DNA of 64,000 nt from Pempheris klunzingeri. Lineage: Eukaryota > Chordata > Actinopteri > Acropomatiformes > Pempheridae. Positions within the stretch are counted from its first letter, which is position 1. The number at the start of each line of letters is the position of its first letter. Made by a program: the position numbers and the translations under genes. The DNA lies in contig NC_092013.1 in the NCBI RefSeq assembly GCF_042242105.1, forward strand, positions 20,346,618-20,410,617. The letters run 5' to 3'. Below the pieces are notes generated by a model. That model had not been told where the DNA came from and did not search any database. It saw only the letters and a program-made list of their open reading frames with translations. Below are positions 51,949 through 63,285 of the stretch, one piece after another.

Positions 51949-52429
51949 ATGTGCCTTCTCCAGGGGACATTTACAACCAGGCTGCTGCAGATGACCACAC
52001 ACACGACACACATTGTGTCTATGATGTGGTTGAGCACACATCTTTATTCTGTCTTTGTCCACCAAACATTTCTTCTCCGTTTTGAACTTCAAGCTACCGC
52101 AGTGGCCTAAAGCTAAATCCTGACTGTCCACGATCAGAAGACTGAAGTAAATGCATAAATGAGTAAATGCAGCTCACAAAGATTCATGTTTCTTAGCATC
52201 TTTCTGTCACTTAGCTTGAGTTACGTTGCTAATGAACTAGCTAACTGACTCACACAGGTGTTTCTCCTAAAAACAGGAACCAAAGTGAGCCAAGGTGGGC
52301 ACAGTAACACCAAATGTCTCTTAAACTTCATCACTAAACTGTATTCAGTGGCGAAGCTCCCCTCTCGGGCGCACATACTCACCGGCAGTGTGTATTACTT
52401 GATGTTTAATTGACTGTCTGTCCCGTCGC

Positions 52430-52620
52430 CGTGAAAAAGTCCGTTTTTTAAAAAGGTGACAGTTTGTTGTTACGTCACTGAATGACCGCCAGAGGTCGTC
52501 ATACGTCGCCCAGACGACGCAGAGGGCGGAAGCAGAGGAGCCAAACGAGGCAAGAGGTCTCACTCACCTCCACTTCCGGTTTTGTTTAATCCGTTTCACC
52601 GCTTCGCTCCTCTGTTGTCT
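52430..52620. promoter_or_regulatory. CpG-rich promoter-like patch with CRE and ETS sites, no visible gene
   Basis: A local CpG cluster includes a CRE-like TTACGTCA at 52,470-52,477, another ACGTCG, and an ETS/GABP-type ACTTCCGGT at 52,572-52,580. On the minus strand the ETS site is followed by GGAG|GTGAGTGAG, a near-ideal splice donor at 52,568/52,567, as if a short first exon ended there. No coding exon downstream in either direction could be assigned. It may drive a non-coding RNA. Confidence 0.4.
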
Positions 52621-54139
52621 TCTAATCAGTTTCGTATCGTGGAAGGACTGTTTTAATCACTGTCTTCAGTTTTATTTGTCTATTATCTATCTATTTCATT
52701 TCTACCTGGCTGATTTTTTCCCTCTGATTCTGTTTGACCTCCAAATCTATGTAAAACACTTGAAACTGAATTAAACACTTGAAAGCCTTGTGTTGATTGA
52801 GATAAAGAGTGCAATCGGGAGTATACGTCAGCATAATGTTTTTAGACTGCAAAGGTGCAAACAAGAACTCAGTTTGAACAAATATACAAGAATTATGCAG
52901 AATTTGAATGACTTTCTTGTTTTTTGTATGTGGGTTTCCATTGATTTTATAATTAGTTCCACTCTAAATTGGTAACTCAGAACAAAATACTATCAGCTTT
53001 CTAATTCTAATCGTTCTAATTATTCAATTCAGTTTTATTTCTAATAATTTTCATGTATATTGCATTATGGAGGAAACACACATGAATAAACATGGATTAA
53101 ACTCAGTGTTTGTTAAAATTGATCACTTTCATCAGACCAGGCCATTAAAGTCACATTACTGTAGAGTTTATTGATCAGTGGACGCAAATTAAAGGTAAGA
53201 ATGAGGGCAGTAGAGCACTTTAAATGGTTGTAAATAGGAGCACCCTCAGTGAATCATGACCACGTGTGACCTGATGGCTAATGTAATGAAAACAGATGCC
53301 TGATGTCAGTAATGCGCATTCCTGTTGTCTGCTCCTTAAATTGGCCGATCTAGCTGGCTTGCCAGCCACATTACATTTTATTAAGATTTCAGATGCTCAT
53401 GCAAATATTTGTGAAGAATCCCAACAAGTCATATAGGCATGTCATAGGTTTCTTAGACAACCCACTGTCAAAGCTGGTTTATTTGGATCATTACAGATAA
53501 CTAAAAGTACTTCCAACAAACAGATAAACAAATTTCAATTTACTAATGACTAAGATAGATCTTCAAAACTTAAGTAGCAGAAAGTACACAGATGGTTTTT
53601 CAGTTTTGTAGCTCAATATGTGAACCATTTTTTCATACTGAAAGATTGATCTCGTTTGTAGACAATCTTTGATTTGAAAAGTGGGGTGGCAGTTGCTATT
53701 TGTGCTGCCATGTGCTTTTATAGCACTTAACTTAATGTCCCTCGAAACAGTGCACTCCCTGTGTGTGTGTGAGAGAGAGGCAAACACTGTATTCTTGAAA
53801 CTACAAGTAGAAACTGTATTTAAAGATGCAAAGAATACATGTTTTTATCATCGAGAAGCTGCATCAGACTCAATAAATTAAAAGTTCACTATGAAATCAT
53901 GTTGAAGACAATAAAGTAATATTCCAACACTGAATACACTTCTGGATAACATCTACCAAAACATATAAATATGTTGAATAACTCAGGATCCGGCGTGTTG
54001 ACCAGTGAGCTTTGAGACCCTGCAAGCTGGGTGGCAGGACGTGTTTTTCAGATGTCAATGGAGGCCTTATATATAGAGATGCAGTAGATCTCTCAGAGTC
54101 TCTCAGCCAATGTGTTTGTGTGTCTAGCAGATGGCAGCC
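52621..54139. other. Gene-free stretch, possibly with conserved non-coding sequence
   Basis: About 53,100-53,480 is low-copy-looking, rich in homeodomain-like TTAAT/ATTA cores, and carries an exact octamer ATGCAAAT at 53,399-53,406. No exon was seen. The uroguanylin-like 3' UTR must extend into the right end, but no clear poly(A) signal could be fixed. Confidence 0.35.
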
Positions 54140-55414
54140 TCAGATCAGACACCCAAAGCAGGAGGGGTTGGCACATATTTCACAGGGATCCCAAGGCGTG
54201 GTGATGTACACTGGAAAATGCAAGAAAAAAGAAATATAAAAATTCATCAGAGTCAAAAGATGCTTTTGTGCCACCCGAGGGCCAGCGTTTCAGTTTTGTG
54301 AAATACTTCTAATATAATGGGATCCGGATCTGAATGTGTATCCGTCTCGATACAGCAACAACAACAACGTCTGTGTCTGAAGGGCTTCAAAGGTCCCCAA
54401 AGACTAGACTATTTGCACAGCAATTTTTACAGCCCTCTTGTCTGGCATTATCATTGCAGAGCCATTTTATGGTACAGCAGTTACATGACTTGCACGATAC
54501 GTTGTGTAAACAGCGAACTGCAGGAATCCATTTGAGCGACTTAACTGAAGCCTGCACCTGTTGTCAGAGCATTTCCTCGTAAGTCTGACAGACAGCGTGT
54601 GCACCGACTGTTGATTAAACAGCATTTCAAAGAGCCTGTGTGTGATCGTTTCCTTTGTGAATATGAAACCCAAAGAACCAGATACTGTCTATTATGTTCA
54701 TATTTAATAATTTGTTATTTGTTTCTCTTTTGCTCAGTCTTACCCAGTGTGGAGAAAAGGATGCCTGCCCCCTTCCCTTGACACACTGGCTGAAAGATCT
54801 GTGGCAGGAGAGGGTTGGCGCAAACGGCTACAACGCTCGTCTCGGCGAGGCGAGGGCTAACGTTGTCATCTAAATCCATCAGCCCCCTCAGCTCCTTCAC
54901 TGTCTCCAAGGGGAAGCTTCTGTCTCCAACCTGGAGGAAGTAGGAGAGGTCAACAAGAAGAAAGGATGAATAGAAGGACAAGTGCTGCCGCTGTGAATTG
55001 AGCAGGAGAGCGCGCGAGAGAGGTTTTGTAAAGGAGACGATAGGAAGTGCGACGATGGAAATCAGCTAGATGTATTCTCAAACAAAAGACTGGAGTGCTG
55101 AGCGGACATGGCCAAATGATGGCAATTGGTGTGGAAACGTGTGTTTCATGTTGGAGGAGCCCCTCTGCTTGGATTAAATACATCCTCAGATCAGTCTGCT
55201 AACAGGCCCGACAACATCTGGATTTTAGAATTAACCATAATTTCCAAGATGGCATTTGGAAAATAAAAAAGAAAGAGTGAAAAGAAAGAAACAAACAGCC
55301 TGATGGATAAAATACAAAAAAAATTGTGAATAGGATACTCACCTTAACCTGCACACCTACAGCTCCCCTGCACACACTCAGCACCAAAACCAGGAAAACA
55401 CTAAGCACTCTCAT
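54140..55414 (-). CDS. guca2b: Uroguanylin-like prepropeptide (guanylin family)
   Basis: Precursor of a secreted peptide ligand of guanylyl cyclase C in gut and kidney epithelium. Three exons: 55414-55343, 54930-54744, 54210-54140, with GT-AG joins in phase, giving 109 residues, the usual family length. Residues 1-20 are a signal peptide. The prosegment starts VQVKVGDRSFPLETVKEL, the family signature that pairs with the hormone, and has the two conserved prosegment cysteines (VCANP, PVCQ). The last exon encodes the mature peptide, PWDPCEICANPSCFGCLI, with the four-cysteine CxxCxxxxCxxC pattern. Residues beyond the last cysteine and an acidic DPCEIC start favour uroguanylin over guanylin. The usual threonine before the last GC is phenylalanine. 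A TATA-like CTTATAAG lies about 75 bp upstream of the ATG. Confidence 0.92.
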
Positions 55415-55487
55415 TTTCAGATGACGCAAGATGGCTCTCAGGTTAGAGGAGTGTTTCCTCTGTGGTCGCTGCACACCTGCTCTGCCT

Positions 55488-55495
55488 CTTATAAG
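55488..55495 (-). promoter_or_regulatory. TATA box of the uroguanylin-like gene
   Basis: CTTATAAG lies 74-81 bp upstream of the start codon, a fitting distance for a short 5' UTR. A CDX-like ATTTATAAA lies just upstream at about 55,519-55,527. CDX2 and HNF1 control of mammalian intestinal guanylin genes makes that site plausible, but not shown. Confidence 0.55.
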
Positions 55496-55527
55496 GGGAG
55501 CGGACAGATTAGCAAATGATTTATAAA

Positions 55528-58411
55528 CCACAACATCTGACGGGAGAAAAAAGGCAGGCCAGTCAAAGGGAACCAAAGGATGGCGCACTAGTGCCAAGTG
55601 CAGTGGATCCTCTTTTTTTAGTTTACAACCTCTATATCTGTTGTTTCCTCCGTCAGCACGCCATTTTGCTATTGACTTTGGGTTTCATTCCAGCGCATGG
55701 GATTCCTCACTGCCACCTAATAAATCTCATCCCTTGTCACTCTCCCACAGTTATTCGTCATGCAGCTGTCTGATAAGGAAGCGGCCATATATGTACAGAG
55801 CTGATCCATATAGGTCACTTGTTTGAGCAGATATTTGCAAATGGAAACTTTTTTTGTTTGGTTACATTGTGAGAAAAAAATTCAAAAGATAATTTACCTA
55901 CCTTTTTTCAAAATACCCCATTTTAAATCAGTGAAGTGAGAAGTTAGATGTTAAGTCAACTCTGGTGAGAGGGAGCAGCTGTTTCCCAAAGACAGATAAA
56001 GGTCAGATGTGTGACGTCATTGTGAGTTGCAGGCTGGAGCTCCTCCATCAACAATGAACTGTAGCCTGACTGTGTGAACTGAGAGACATTGTTTCAGAAG
56101 TCACATTGAAGTCACAAAATCGACCTGTTTTGGCAGTTTTTTTTTGTCTGCTAGGTTTTTAAAAAAGAAACTGAGGCTTCAACGTTCTTGTTTATTCTTT
56201 GTTACAAATTTCAGACAAACTTTTTTTGTTTGCAAGCTGCCTACCAAGAGACAGACTGAGGGCGAATAGCGGTGGGTAGTCAGTGGGCAGTATACAAGAA
56301 ACAAAGCACACAAACATAAACAACTAAATAACCACCACAATATAGATATGAACCTAGAAATGTGCATGATATCTGACCTCTAACTCTCTGGCTCTGTCCT
56401 CTACTGATTTAATTCACCATTGCCAAGGTTTTAAGATATGAAAAAATGACAACACAAGGAAGGTGAGTCACACGTCCATGCACACGGAAACAAGACACAT
56501 GAAATAGAAAAGCTATAATGTAACTAGACAAGTATTGTTTGGAAAACCAATCAGGACCGGAATATTTTCATTGATTTTCATTGAATATGTTTCATATGAT
56601 TATTAAATAGTTACTATATGGAGGTGCGGGAGGACATTTAAACGCACTAGCGAAGCTTTAAGTTCATATAGAAACTTTAAACTGACCTTGTCTCTGAGGA
56701 AAAACAGCTTTGAAAAGCTCCATTCCCTAAAGAAATGTCTGCTCCACAGAATTGGTCCAAGACAATGAGTGACATACCAATGAATCTGACCTAAGCCGAT
56801 GAAATATAGGAAAATAGAGGGGGGATGACTGAAATGGGAGCTTTTAAAGAGGAGCACCATCTGGACCATTCCAGGTCCCAAACTAGACGATTAGAGGATG
56901 TGCAGGACATAAATCAATTTCTCAGTTGTTAATGGCTTCTAGCTCATAAAATAGTGAAATAATCTTTCTGCAAGGAGCAATACATTTCAGCACACTTATG
57001 ACATAAAATACACAGACATGTGTTTCTGATGAAACTAGATAAAAGACAATGAGCAATCTTCCGAGTGATGAATTATATCTTTGTTTTAGTGGGATGTGTA
57101 TGGAGTATCAGTTCAGCCTCACTGATACGTGGAGATGTACATATGGGACTTAAAAGTTGCGCATGAGAAAACTTTGATAAAAGATATTTCTAACTTCCCA
57201 GGCATCCAGCCAACACGGCGGAGGGAGAGTGTGCCTGTTATGTGATAAATCTCAAGGAAAACAAGTAAATCACACAGAATTTTAAAATGATATTGATGGA
57301 AGTTGTTCCAAATCTCACAGATAGTTCACAAGTTGTGGAAGAATTGCAATGTATATATGTACGTGCCAACCAACTTTACAAACACAAAAAGTATGTGATG
57401 AGAGTTGAAATCATCGCCTGTAATGACGCGACAGTATGTTGATAGATGAAGTCCTGACAGTCCAGAGCTGAAGCCACCACTAAACATCTATATTACTGCA
57501 TATCTTCTTATTTTCTAGATTCACTGACTTGTTCAAATGCTGTTGTTCTTCTCCACACTGCCACGATTTACATCTGGAGCAGATATACTAACCCTTTATT
57601 AAATTTCAATTTCAATTTAAACATATTCTAATTGCTCATAGACTAAAAATGTATGAACCAAAGGAAAAAAGTGATTTAATCGGCCTGTGGTTGCTGCATT
57701 TAAATACTGCACAGTATGTCCTGTATATATTTATGTTTGTATCTTTTCATCATTACATGAATTATCTGAATTTGGGCATCAAAGCTACGAGTATATTGCA
57801 GGTGTCAGAGAGGGTATGAGGAGAGTCCATTGGTACCATGCAGTGTATCTGTTTAATGAGCTAGTTAAGCTGAGTCAGATGAGATGCATAAGATAAATTA
57901 TTCACAACATCGACCATGGACATATTATTAGAGGCTGAAATGAAGGCAAAGGAAGCTTAAGCAAGTAATAAGAACAGAAGATACAGGAGCAACAACTGCT
58001 CGTACAGATGCAGCCAGTGGTCGCCAGCGAGCGCTCCGCTCTTTGTGGCTCTTTAGCTACTTTTAGCTCGTTGTTACGGTTTTATGTGTGGACATTTACT
58101 GCGCTCAATTTCTGGCAAACAAGCTCAGATAGCTACTAGCTAATGAAGGAGGTTGAGCGTCTAGTAGCTGAAGACCTAAATACATTCTCTGGGAGGAGAC
58201 CAAAATAGAGCTACAAGGCCAGTGAATATTGCCTGACACTAATCAGGTGACCACAGACTCCGAATAAGTGATAATGTTGTTCTATGTCTGCTGGATGTGT
58301 GAATGGGTGCTTGCTAACATGTTTTATCAATATTATAAACCAGAAATATTGTGGTGGCCTTGTTCTGCTCAGCTTTTTAATGTTTTCTGCTCCCTATTGG
58401 CAATCAATTAA
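55528..58411. other. Gene-free stretch between the two guanylin-family genes
   Basis: No exon or RNA gene was recognised on either strand. Confidence 0.45.
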
Positions 58412-58627
58412 CCCTTGTATGGTGTTCGGGTCTGTGGGACCTGTTTTCATTTTTTTATCAAGAGCAAAATGATACGATTAATTATTTTTTCAAACTCAGA
58501 CTCATTGGCCTTGGCTCATATTGATGAGTCTGAGTTTGAAAAATTGATTAATCGTATAATTTTTCTTTTGATAAAGAACATGAAAACGGATGAAATCAGG
58601 TCCACAAACCCGAACACCATACAAGGG
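58412..58627. mobile_element. Hairpin MITE with piggyBac-like ends
   Basis: A 216-bp near-perfect palindrome. The left end CCCTTGTATGGTGTTCGGGT is mirrored exactly at the right end. The arms match with few differences for about 95 bp, to the paired AAACTCAGACTCAT and ATGAGTCTGAGTTT, around an 18-base loop. The left flank is TTAA (58,408-58,411) and the right flank TTAC (58,628-58,631), so a TTAA target duplication with one later change is likely. CCC ends plus TTAA point to piggyBac-type mobilisation. There is no transposase. Confidence 0.85.
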
Positions 58628-58705
58628 TTACATACAAATACATTTTTGACAGCAATTTGAATTTACAGGAAGAGACACAATGTACACATGATGAATTCAA
58701 GGCTT

Positions 58706-58711
58706 TTTATT
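58706..58711 (-). promoter_or_regulatory. Poly(A) signal of the guanylin-like gene
   Basis: AATAAA on the minus strand, about 410 bp after the stop codon at 59,118. It would give a 3' UTR of about 0.43 kb ending shortly before the hairpin MITE. Confidence 0.5.
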
Positions 58712-59117
58712 CAAAACAATGTTGATAAAAAAGAAGTGAAATGAGAAAGAAACTTGTCTTTTAAATATGTATACAAAGCTTGGTAAGATATAAATGTAAC
58801 AAATAATGTAAATTCCAAAGACCATCAGCAGAAAGATAAAGTGGTAAGTATGCTATAAAGTAACAGTTTGCACAAAAACATACATCAGTTTGTCAGATTT
58901 CTTTTTGTTTTGGGGCCTTTTTTGTCTAACAGCGACTTAAGTTATTAAGTGCTCAGTGGGCCAGAGTCAGAACCTTTGTATTCAGGGAACATAAAGTCAT
59001 GGTCTCATCATTGCAGGCAAATGTTTTAGAAATTCCCTGAAATAGTTTTGAAGGGGTGGAGAAAAAAAAATCACAAGTCTAAAGCTGGGCAAGATGGTTT
59101 TGGCTTGCTGGGTTTGT

Positions 59118-59795
59118 TTAGCAGCCAGCGCAGGCAGCAAAGGCGCAAATCTCACAGACGTCCATGGGAACCATAGCTGAAATACAGACAGGAAACAGAA
59201 AGGCAGACATCAGCGACACTGTTCCTGTTCCACCACCATGACCTGACACGTTCACAGACACTGGCTACTCAATATCTGATGGCCTCACCTAGCCTGGCGA
59301 GGGATGCGGATCCTCCTCTCTGCCTACAGAGGTGCAGGAACTCCTGTGGGAGCATGGGATTGGCACAGAGGGAGTCGGCGCTCGCCCTGAGCCGTGGGCT
59401 CTGGTGTCCTGCAGAGCCGCTGGTCTCAGTCAGCTCCTGAAGCCTCTTGACGGCTTCCAGCGAGAAAAACAATCCATTCTCCTGGAGGAAAAGGCAGATG
59501 CTTTGGATTAAAGAACTGCAACTTAATCGAAGGTGTTACCATGTAGCATTAGTTCAAATAAGGATAATATGTGGCAGAGGTTTGCAAAGTTTGAGCATAG
59601 TTTGTACAGGACGGTAGCTGTGTCATTTCTGCAGTGTAGCCTACATGAACAATGCTACAGTCGAGGCCAGGCAGTTCCATCACGAAGACACAAGTCAGAA
59701 ATGTTAAGTGATGCACTCACCTCAACCTGCACGGCCTCAGAGGTCCAGCCGAGAGCCAGGATGAGGACGGCGATGGTGGCGAGTGCGGCCTTCAT
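59118..59795 (-). CDS. guca2a: Guanylin-like prepropeptide
   Basis: Second guanylin-family precursor, head-to-tail with the uroguanylin-like gene 3.7 kb away. Exons: 59795-59721, 59481-59289, 59176-59118, GT-AG and in phase, giving 108 residues. The ATG is in strong context (GTCACC before it, A at -3). Residues 1-21 or so are the signal peptide; the prosegment has VQVEENGLFFSLEAVKRLQE and the conserved cysteines (LCANP, HLCRQ). The mature end is VPMDVCEICAFAACAGC, with the four-cysteine pattern and a stop right after the last cysteine, as in guanylin. CEICAFAAC also resembles eel renoguanylin, so a guanylin/renoguanylin identity is possible. The usual threonine before GC is alanine. Exon structure and spacing match the neighbour, supporting tandem duplication. 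Confidence 0.92.
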
Positions 59796-59895
59796 GGTGA
59801 CAGTTGACAACAGTTAGTCTTGCCTTTGTCTCTTGCTGTTTATGTGCTCAGCAGGTGCCTGGCTCGGTGTCTGCTTTCCCTCCGTCCACAAGCCT

Positions 59896-59905
59896 CCTTT
59901 TAAAC
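59896..59905 (-). promoter_or_regulatory. TATA-like element of the guanylin-like gene
   Basis: GTTTAAAAGG on the minus strand, about 100 bp upstream of the start codon. An HNF1-type half site GTTAAT (plus strand, 59,976-59,981) lies a further 70 bp upstream; HNF1 is a known activator of mammalian guanylin genes. Confidence 0.45.
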
Positions 59906-59989
59906 GGTTCTACCCTGCAGCCCGGCGGTCATGTGACCGGAGGTGCTACAAATGGGAGCAAAGTTTTTCTCACGGGTTAATGAGTAGTG

Positions 59990-61890
59990 AAGGGGTTTTA
60001 CAGGGTTGTAAAGGGAAATTCATAAATCCTACTTTGCCCTCATCACCTGTCTGATTATTTTTATGGATCTCTGCCTCACTTGGCTGCTCTGTCTTGCAGA
60101 ATTGATCACACCTGTGGCCGGTTAAACAGTTACCATTTGCTCCATTGATTACGATGAAGCCACACCAGCCAATTGTTAGAAAGTCCTGTAACTCACACCT
60201 ATGGAAATTATTGAACTTTGTTTCATATGCTGAAATGCCTCATGGATCATATTATATTGAGAAGATAGTCCTATATTTTTTATATGAATTACTCATACAG
60301 TATATTGCTTAGCACAGAAACTATTACAGAAAAATACATGATACCAAATTTCGTGCCAGGTACATTTATTGCCTCGCCTTTCTTATGAGTCTTATGAGAA
60401 AAAACGCACCCAACTACAGCTAACAAGGCTAAAACAAGTCATTAAATCTATATGCAAATATTATATTATCCAGGGTGAGTTGCCCTCAGACCTCTCATTA
60501 GCCCTTGGTGTGGAACAATCTAATGGTATTTACTGAATAACAGAGCACGAGTTGACTGCTATTTCTGCTTCTGCTGCAGAAAACACAAAGTTCATTTTAT
60601 TTATTTAGCCCTTAAGCCGAGCCAGATCTGAATTAATTATTGGTAACAAGTGGGAGTTATGGGGATATTTTCCAAAAGATGAGTGTGTAGAGAAACAGCT
60701 GAGAAAAGCAGGTGTGGGTGGAATCATGAGAAAAGGCGTTTGTAGGTCACTCAGTTGCACCAGTGACATGAATATGTATAGATGCATTACCATAGATGCT
60801 AACAAGTTGTCCTTTGATTAGACAAAGCCCAATAGTCACACCAGATGCTGCAGGAATCAAAACTGTGACCTCCCAGTAAAGGCACAACTATCTAATCGCC
60901 ACAGTTCTCTCTCAAGGACAAAAAAAATCAATTGACTTCGCTCATGGGTGGCACCAAGTGTGCACCCACATACACGGCAGTGCAAGGGTGCGGCAGACCA
61001 GTAACACATCTGTGAGGTTTTTAATGAGCTCATTAAACACAATTCTTTACGCAGAGCTTGAAGGATATCTCCGGCAGACCTGGGGTGGCACGTTGCGACA
61101 GTGTTGTCATCATCAAACTTTCATTTCTGTGAGGGAAATGACGATTGACACGAAAAAAGTCTCAATTATTTAATTAATAATGTCTGAAGTGGCAATTTCT
61201 GTGGTGATTCTAGGCAATAGGGGATAAGGATGGTGTTATATAATCCTTTTCTAACTATCAACATCAAACCTAAACTAACAAATCAGTTTATCTGGTCAAC
61301 AAGTATTATTTGTTTAGCCGCATGATATAGCTAATGTCTGTGTCAAACAACTCTATTCTTGTCCAAAAACTATTTTAACAGATGATAGAGCCATATTGTT
61401 GCATGTGTAGTTTTGTCTGATCTGTGACCAAGAAAATATAGACAGACCTTTAGCAATAGGTACTGTTCGCTAGAGTTTGCGTTTGCACCTTTAAGGTATA
61501 TTCATGATCTTATGAGACTTATCTCACTGCCCATGATGAACACGCCTTTGCCTAAACCTGTGCTTGAATCCATTATTTCTACAGACTGTGCTTTTGAGAA
61601 GCAGATATACAAACACACTAGGTTCACAAAGCTAGCACAGTCACTCCTTTGACTAGCAAGTCTGCACTTAACTCATAGATCAATTTATTTTTCTTGTGGC
61701 TGCATTCATAGCGACACCAAATTCGGATAATCATTGATCAATCATAAGTGTTTTATCCAACCTCGTTTTCACAATTGCTTCCAGCCAACTGCTGTCTTCA
61801 ACCTTTATTGGAAGTTTGTTCGGCTGATGGAATAATTGTGCACCCACAGGTTAACAGCCACCCACAGTTTATTTTTTTCCCAGAGGCACA
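59990..61890. other. Gene-free stretch upstream of the guanylin-like gene
   Basis: No exon, RNA gene or clear repeat was recognised. Confidence 0.45.
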
Positions 61891-62060
61891 CTAGCAGCTT
61901 AATCTAAGCGACCTGCTTTGGTTGGTTTCCGCCCACAGTCCAAAGACATGCATATTGGGTGTATTGGAATGACCCCCGCCTCTCGCCTGGTGTGTGATGG
62001 GATTGGCTCAGTGACCCCATACAGCACAAGCATGCAGAGATGATGGATTAATAAGTAATG
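61890..62060. repeat. RTE-type interspersed repeat relic
   Basis: TTTCCGCCCACAGTCCAAAG with ACATGCATATTGGGTG, CCCGCCTCTCGCC, and TGGGATTGGCTCAG in order match, from memory, a diverged copy of a ubiquitous fish repeat. Confidence 0.6.
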
Positions 62061-62990
62061 TAAGACGCGTAAAATGATGCGTGCATTATCCTCTCCCGTC
62101 TGTATTAGTCATCATTAGTCGCTAAGTATGCGTCATCCAGTCCATGCAGACAGGTGGGAGTTGTGTATGATGCTGAGATTGTTAATCAATAACATTCCTT
62201 TCAGGTAGGAAAGGCTTCACCCAATGAAGTGTTTTGAAATCAGGCCAACAGGGAGGCTGTGCAGCGGATATGTGTGGGTGATACAGTGTGACATACTTCA
62301 CACACTTCACACTACACACTTCAATAATTTACATTTGTTGAAATATTCAGCTGAGCCTGACATTTCACTGCACTCCGTAACCCCTGCTTACCCCAACTAA
62401 AACAGTGCTCCTACAAACTGTTTATGCGTTGGTGATAAAGAAAAATCAAGCTAACCGACAACCTAAATAATCGAGATATTGATTTCAAGTCACCATTCGT
62501 CCACGCCTGTCAGAATTTAGTGGTTGTCCAAAAGGCTCTATGTCGAGCTAGGAAATGAAAAATAGTCTCCAAGTCAAGGGAAAGGGCAATTCAGACAGAC
62601 AGGTAAGACTAATGAGGACCATTTAAGCTGAAGGGAAGTAAATCATAAGCCTGAGTCTGAATAGAATGGTATTTATCCGGCCTCCTGTCACCACACACAT
62701 CTTACAGTCAAGAGGGTCAGCAAGCAGAGTTTCTCACTAGAGACACTTCATCAAGCTCTCTTTATGTCTGAATGTGAACCTGTGACCTCATGAGTTTAAC
62801 TTTCTTAAACCGTCATTATTTGACTTTTTTGGTCACTTGGGGTTAGCAAAATGAGCTGTAACACACAACAGTGACATATTAGTACCTTTTAAAGTTGTTA
62901 TGCCAAAAGTGTTAGCAAACAGGTAGCTACTTAGGCATCCAGCAGACATCAGCATTCATTATAAGTTGTGTTTGGCCACCTGTTTAATAT
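62061..62990. other. Gene-free stretch
   Basis: Nothing recognised beyond short TTCACAC/ACTTCACAC repeats near 62,295-62,320. Confidence 0.45.
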
Positions 62991-62999
62991 AAAACCAAT

Positions 63000-63285
63000 G
63001 TTTGCTCTCTTTTTCAGCATTATTTTGGTCTCCATGAACTCCTTCAGGAAATATCCGGCTCTTTAAATGCTCCGTTACATTCACCAGCTAGATGCTAACC
63101 TTGTTTTTGTCTGTGCCCTGTTTGGTTCTGCAGAGCACAAAGCGTACAGTCAGTTAATTAGAGCTTTTTCAGCTTTTTGCTGAAAATGAAAGCAGTGAGA
63201 CAGCGGGTCAAAACAGTTAAGTTGAGGGCTGTAAAACGTCATAGAAAAATACTAATTAGTGGAGCTTTGAGTGAAGCAAACAAAT
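63000..63285. repeat. Teleost interspersed repeat
   Basis: The run TTTTGGTCTCCATGAACTCC, GAAATATCCGGCTCTTTAAA, TTCACCAGCTAGATGCTAAC and CTGTTTGGTTCTGCAGAGCA resembles, from memory, an abundant fish repeat. Confidence 0.5.

Noticed and set aside
58415-58660. 81-codon open frame
   Set aside because: Lies in the hairpin MITE; the reading is a by-product of the palindrome.
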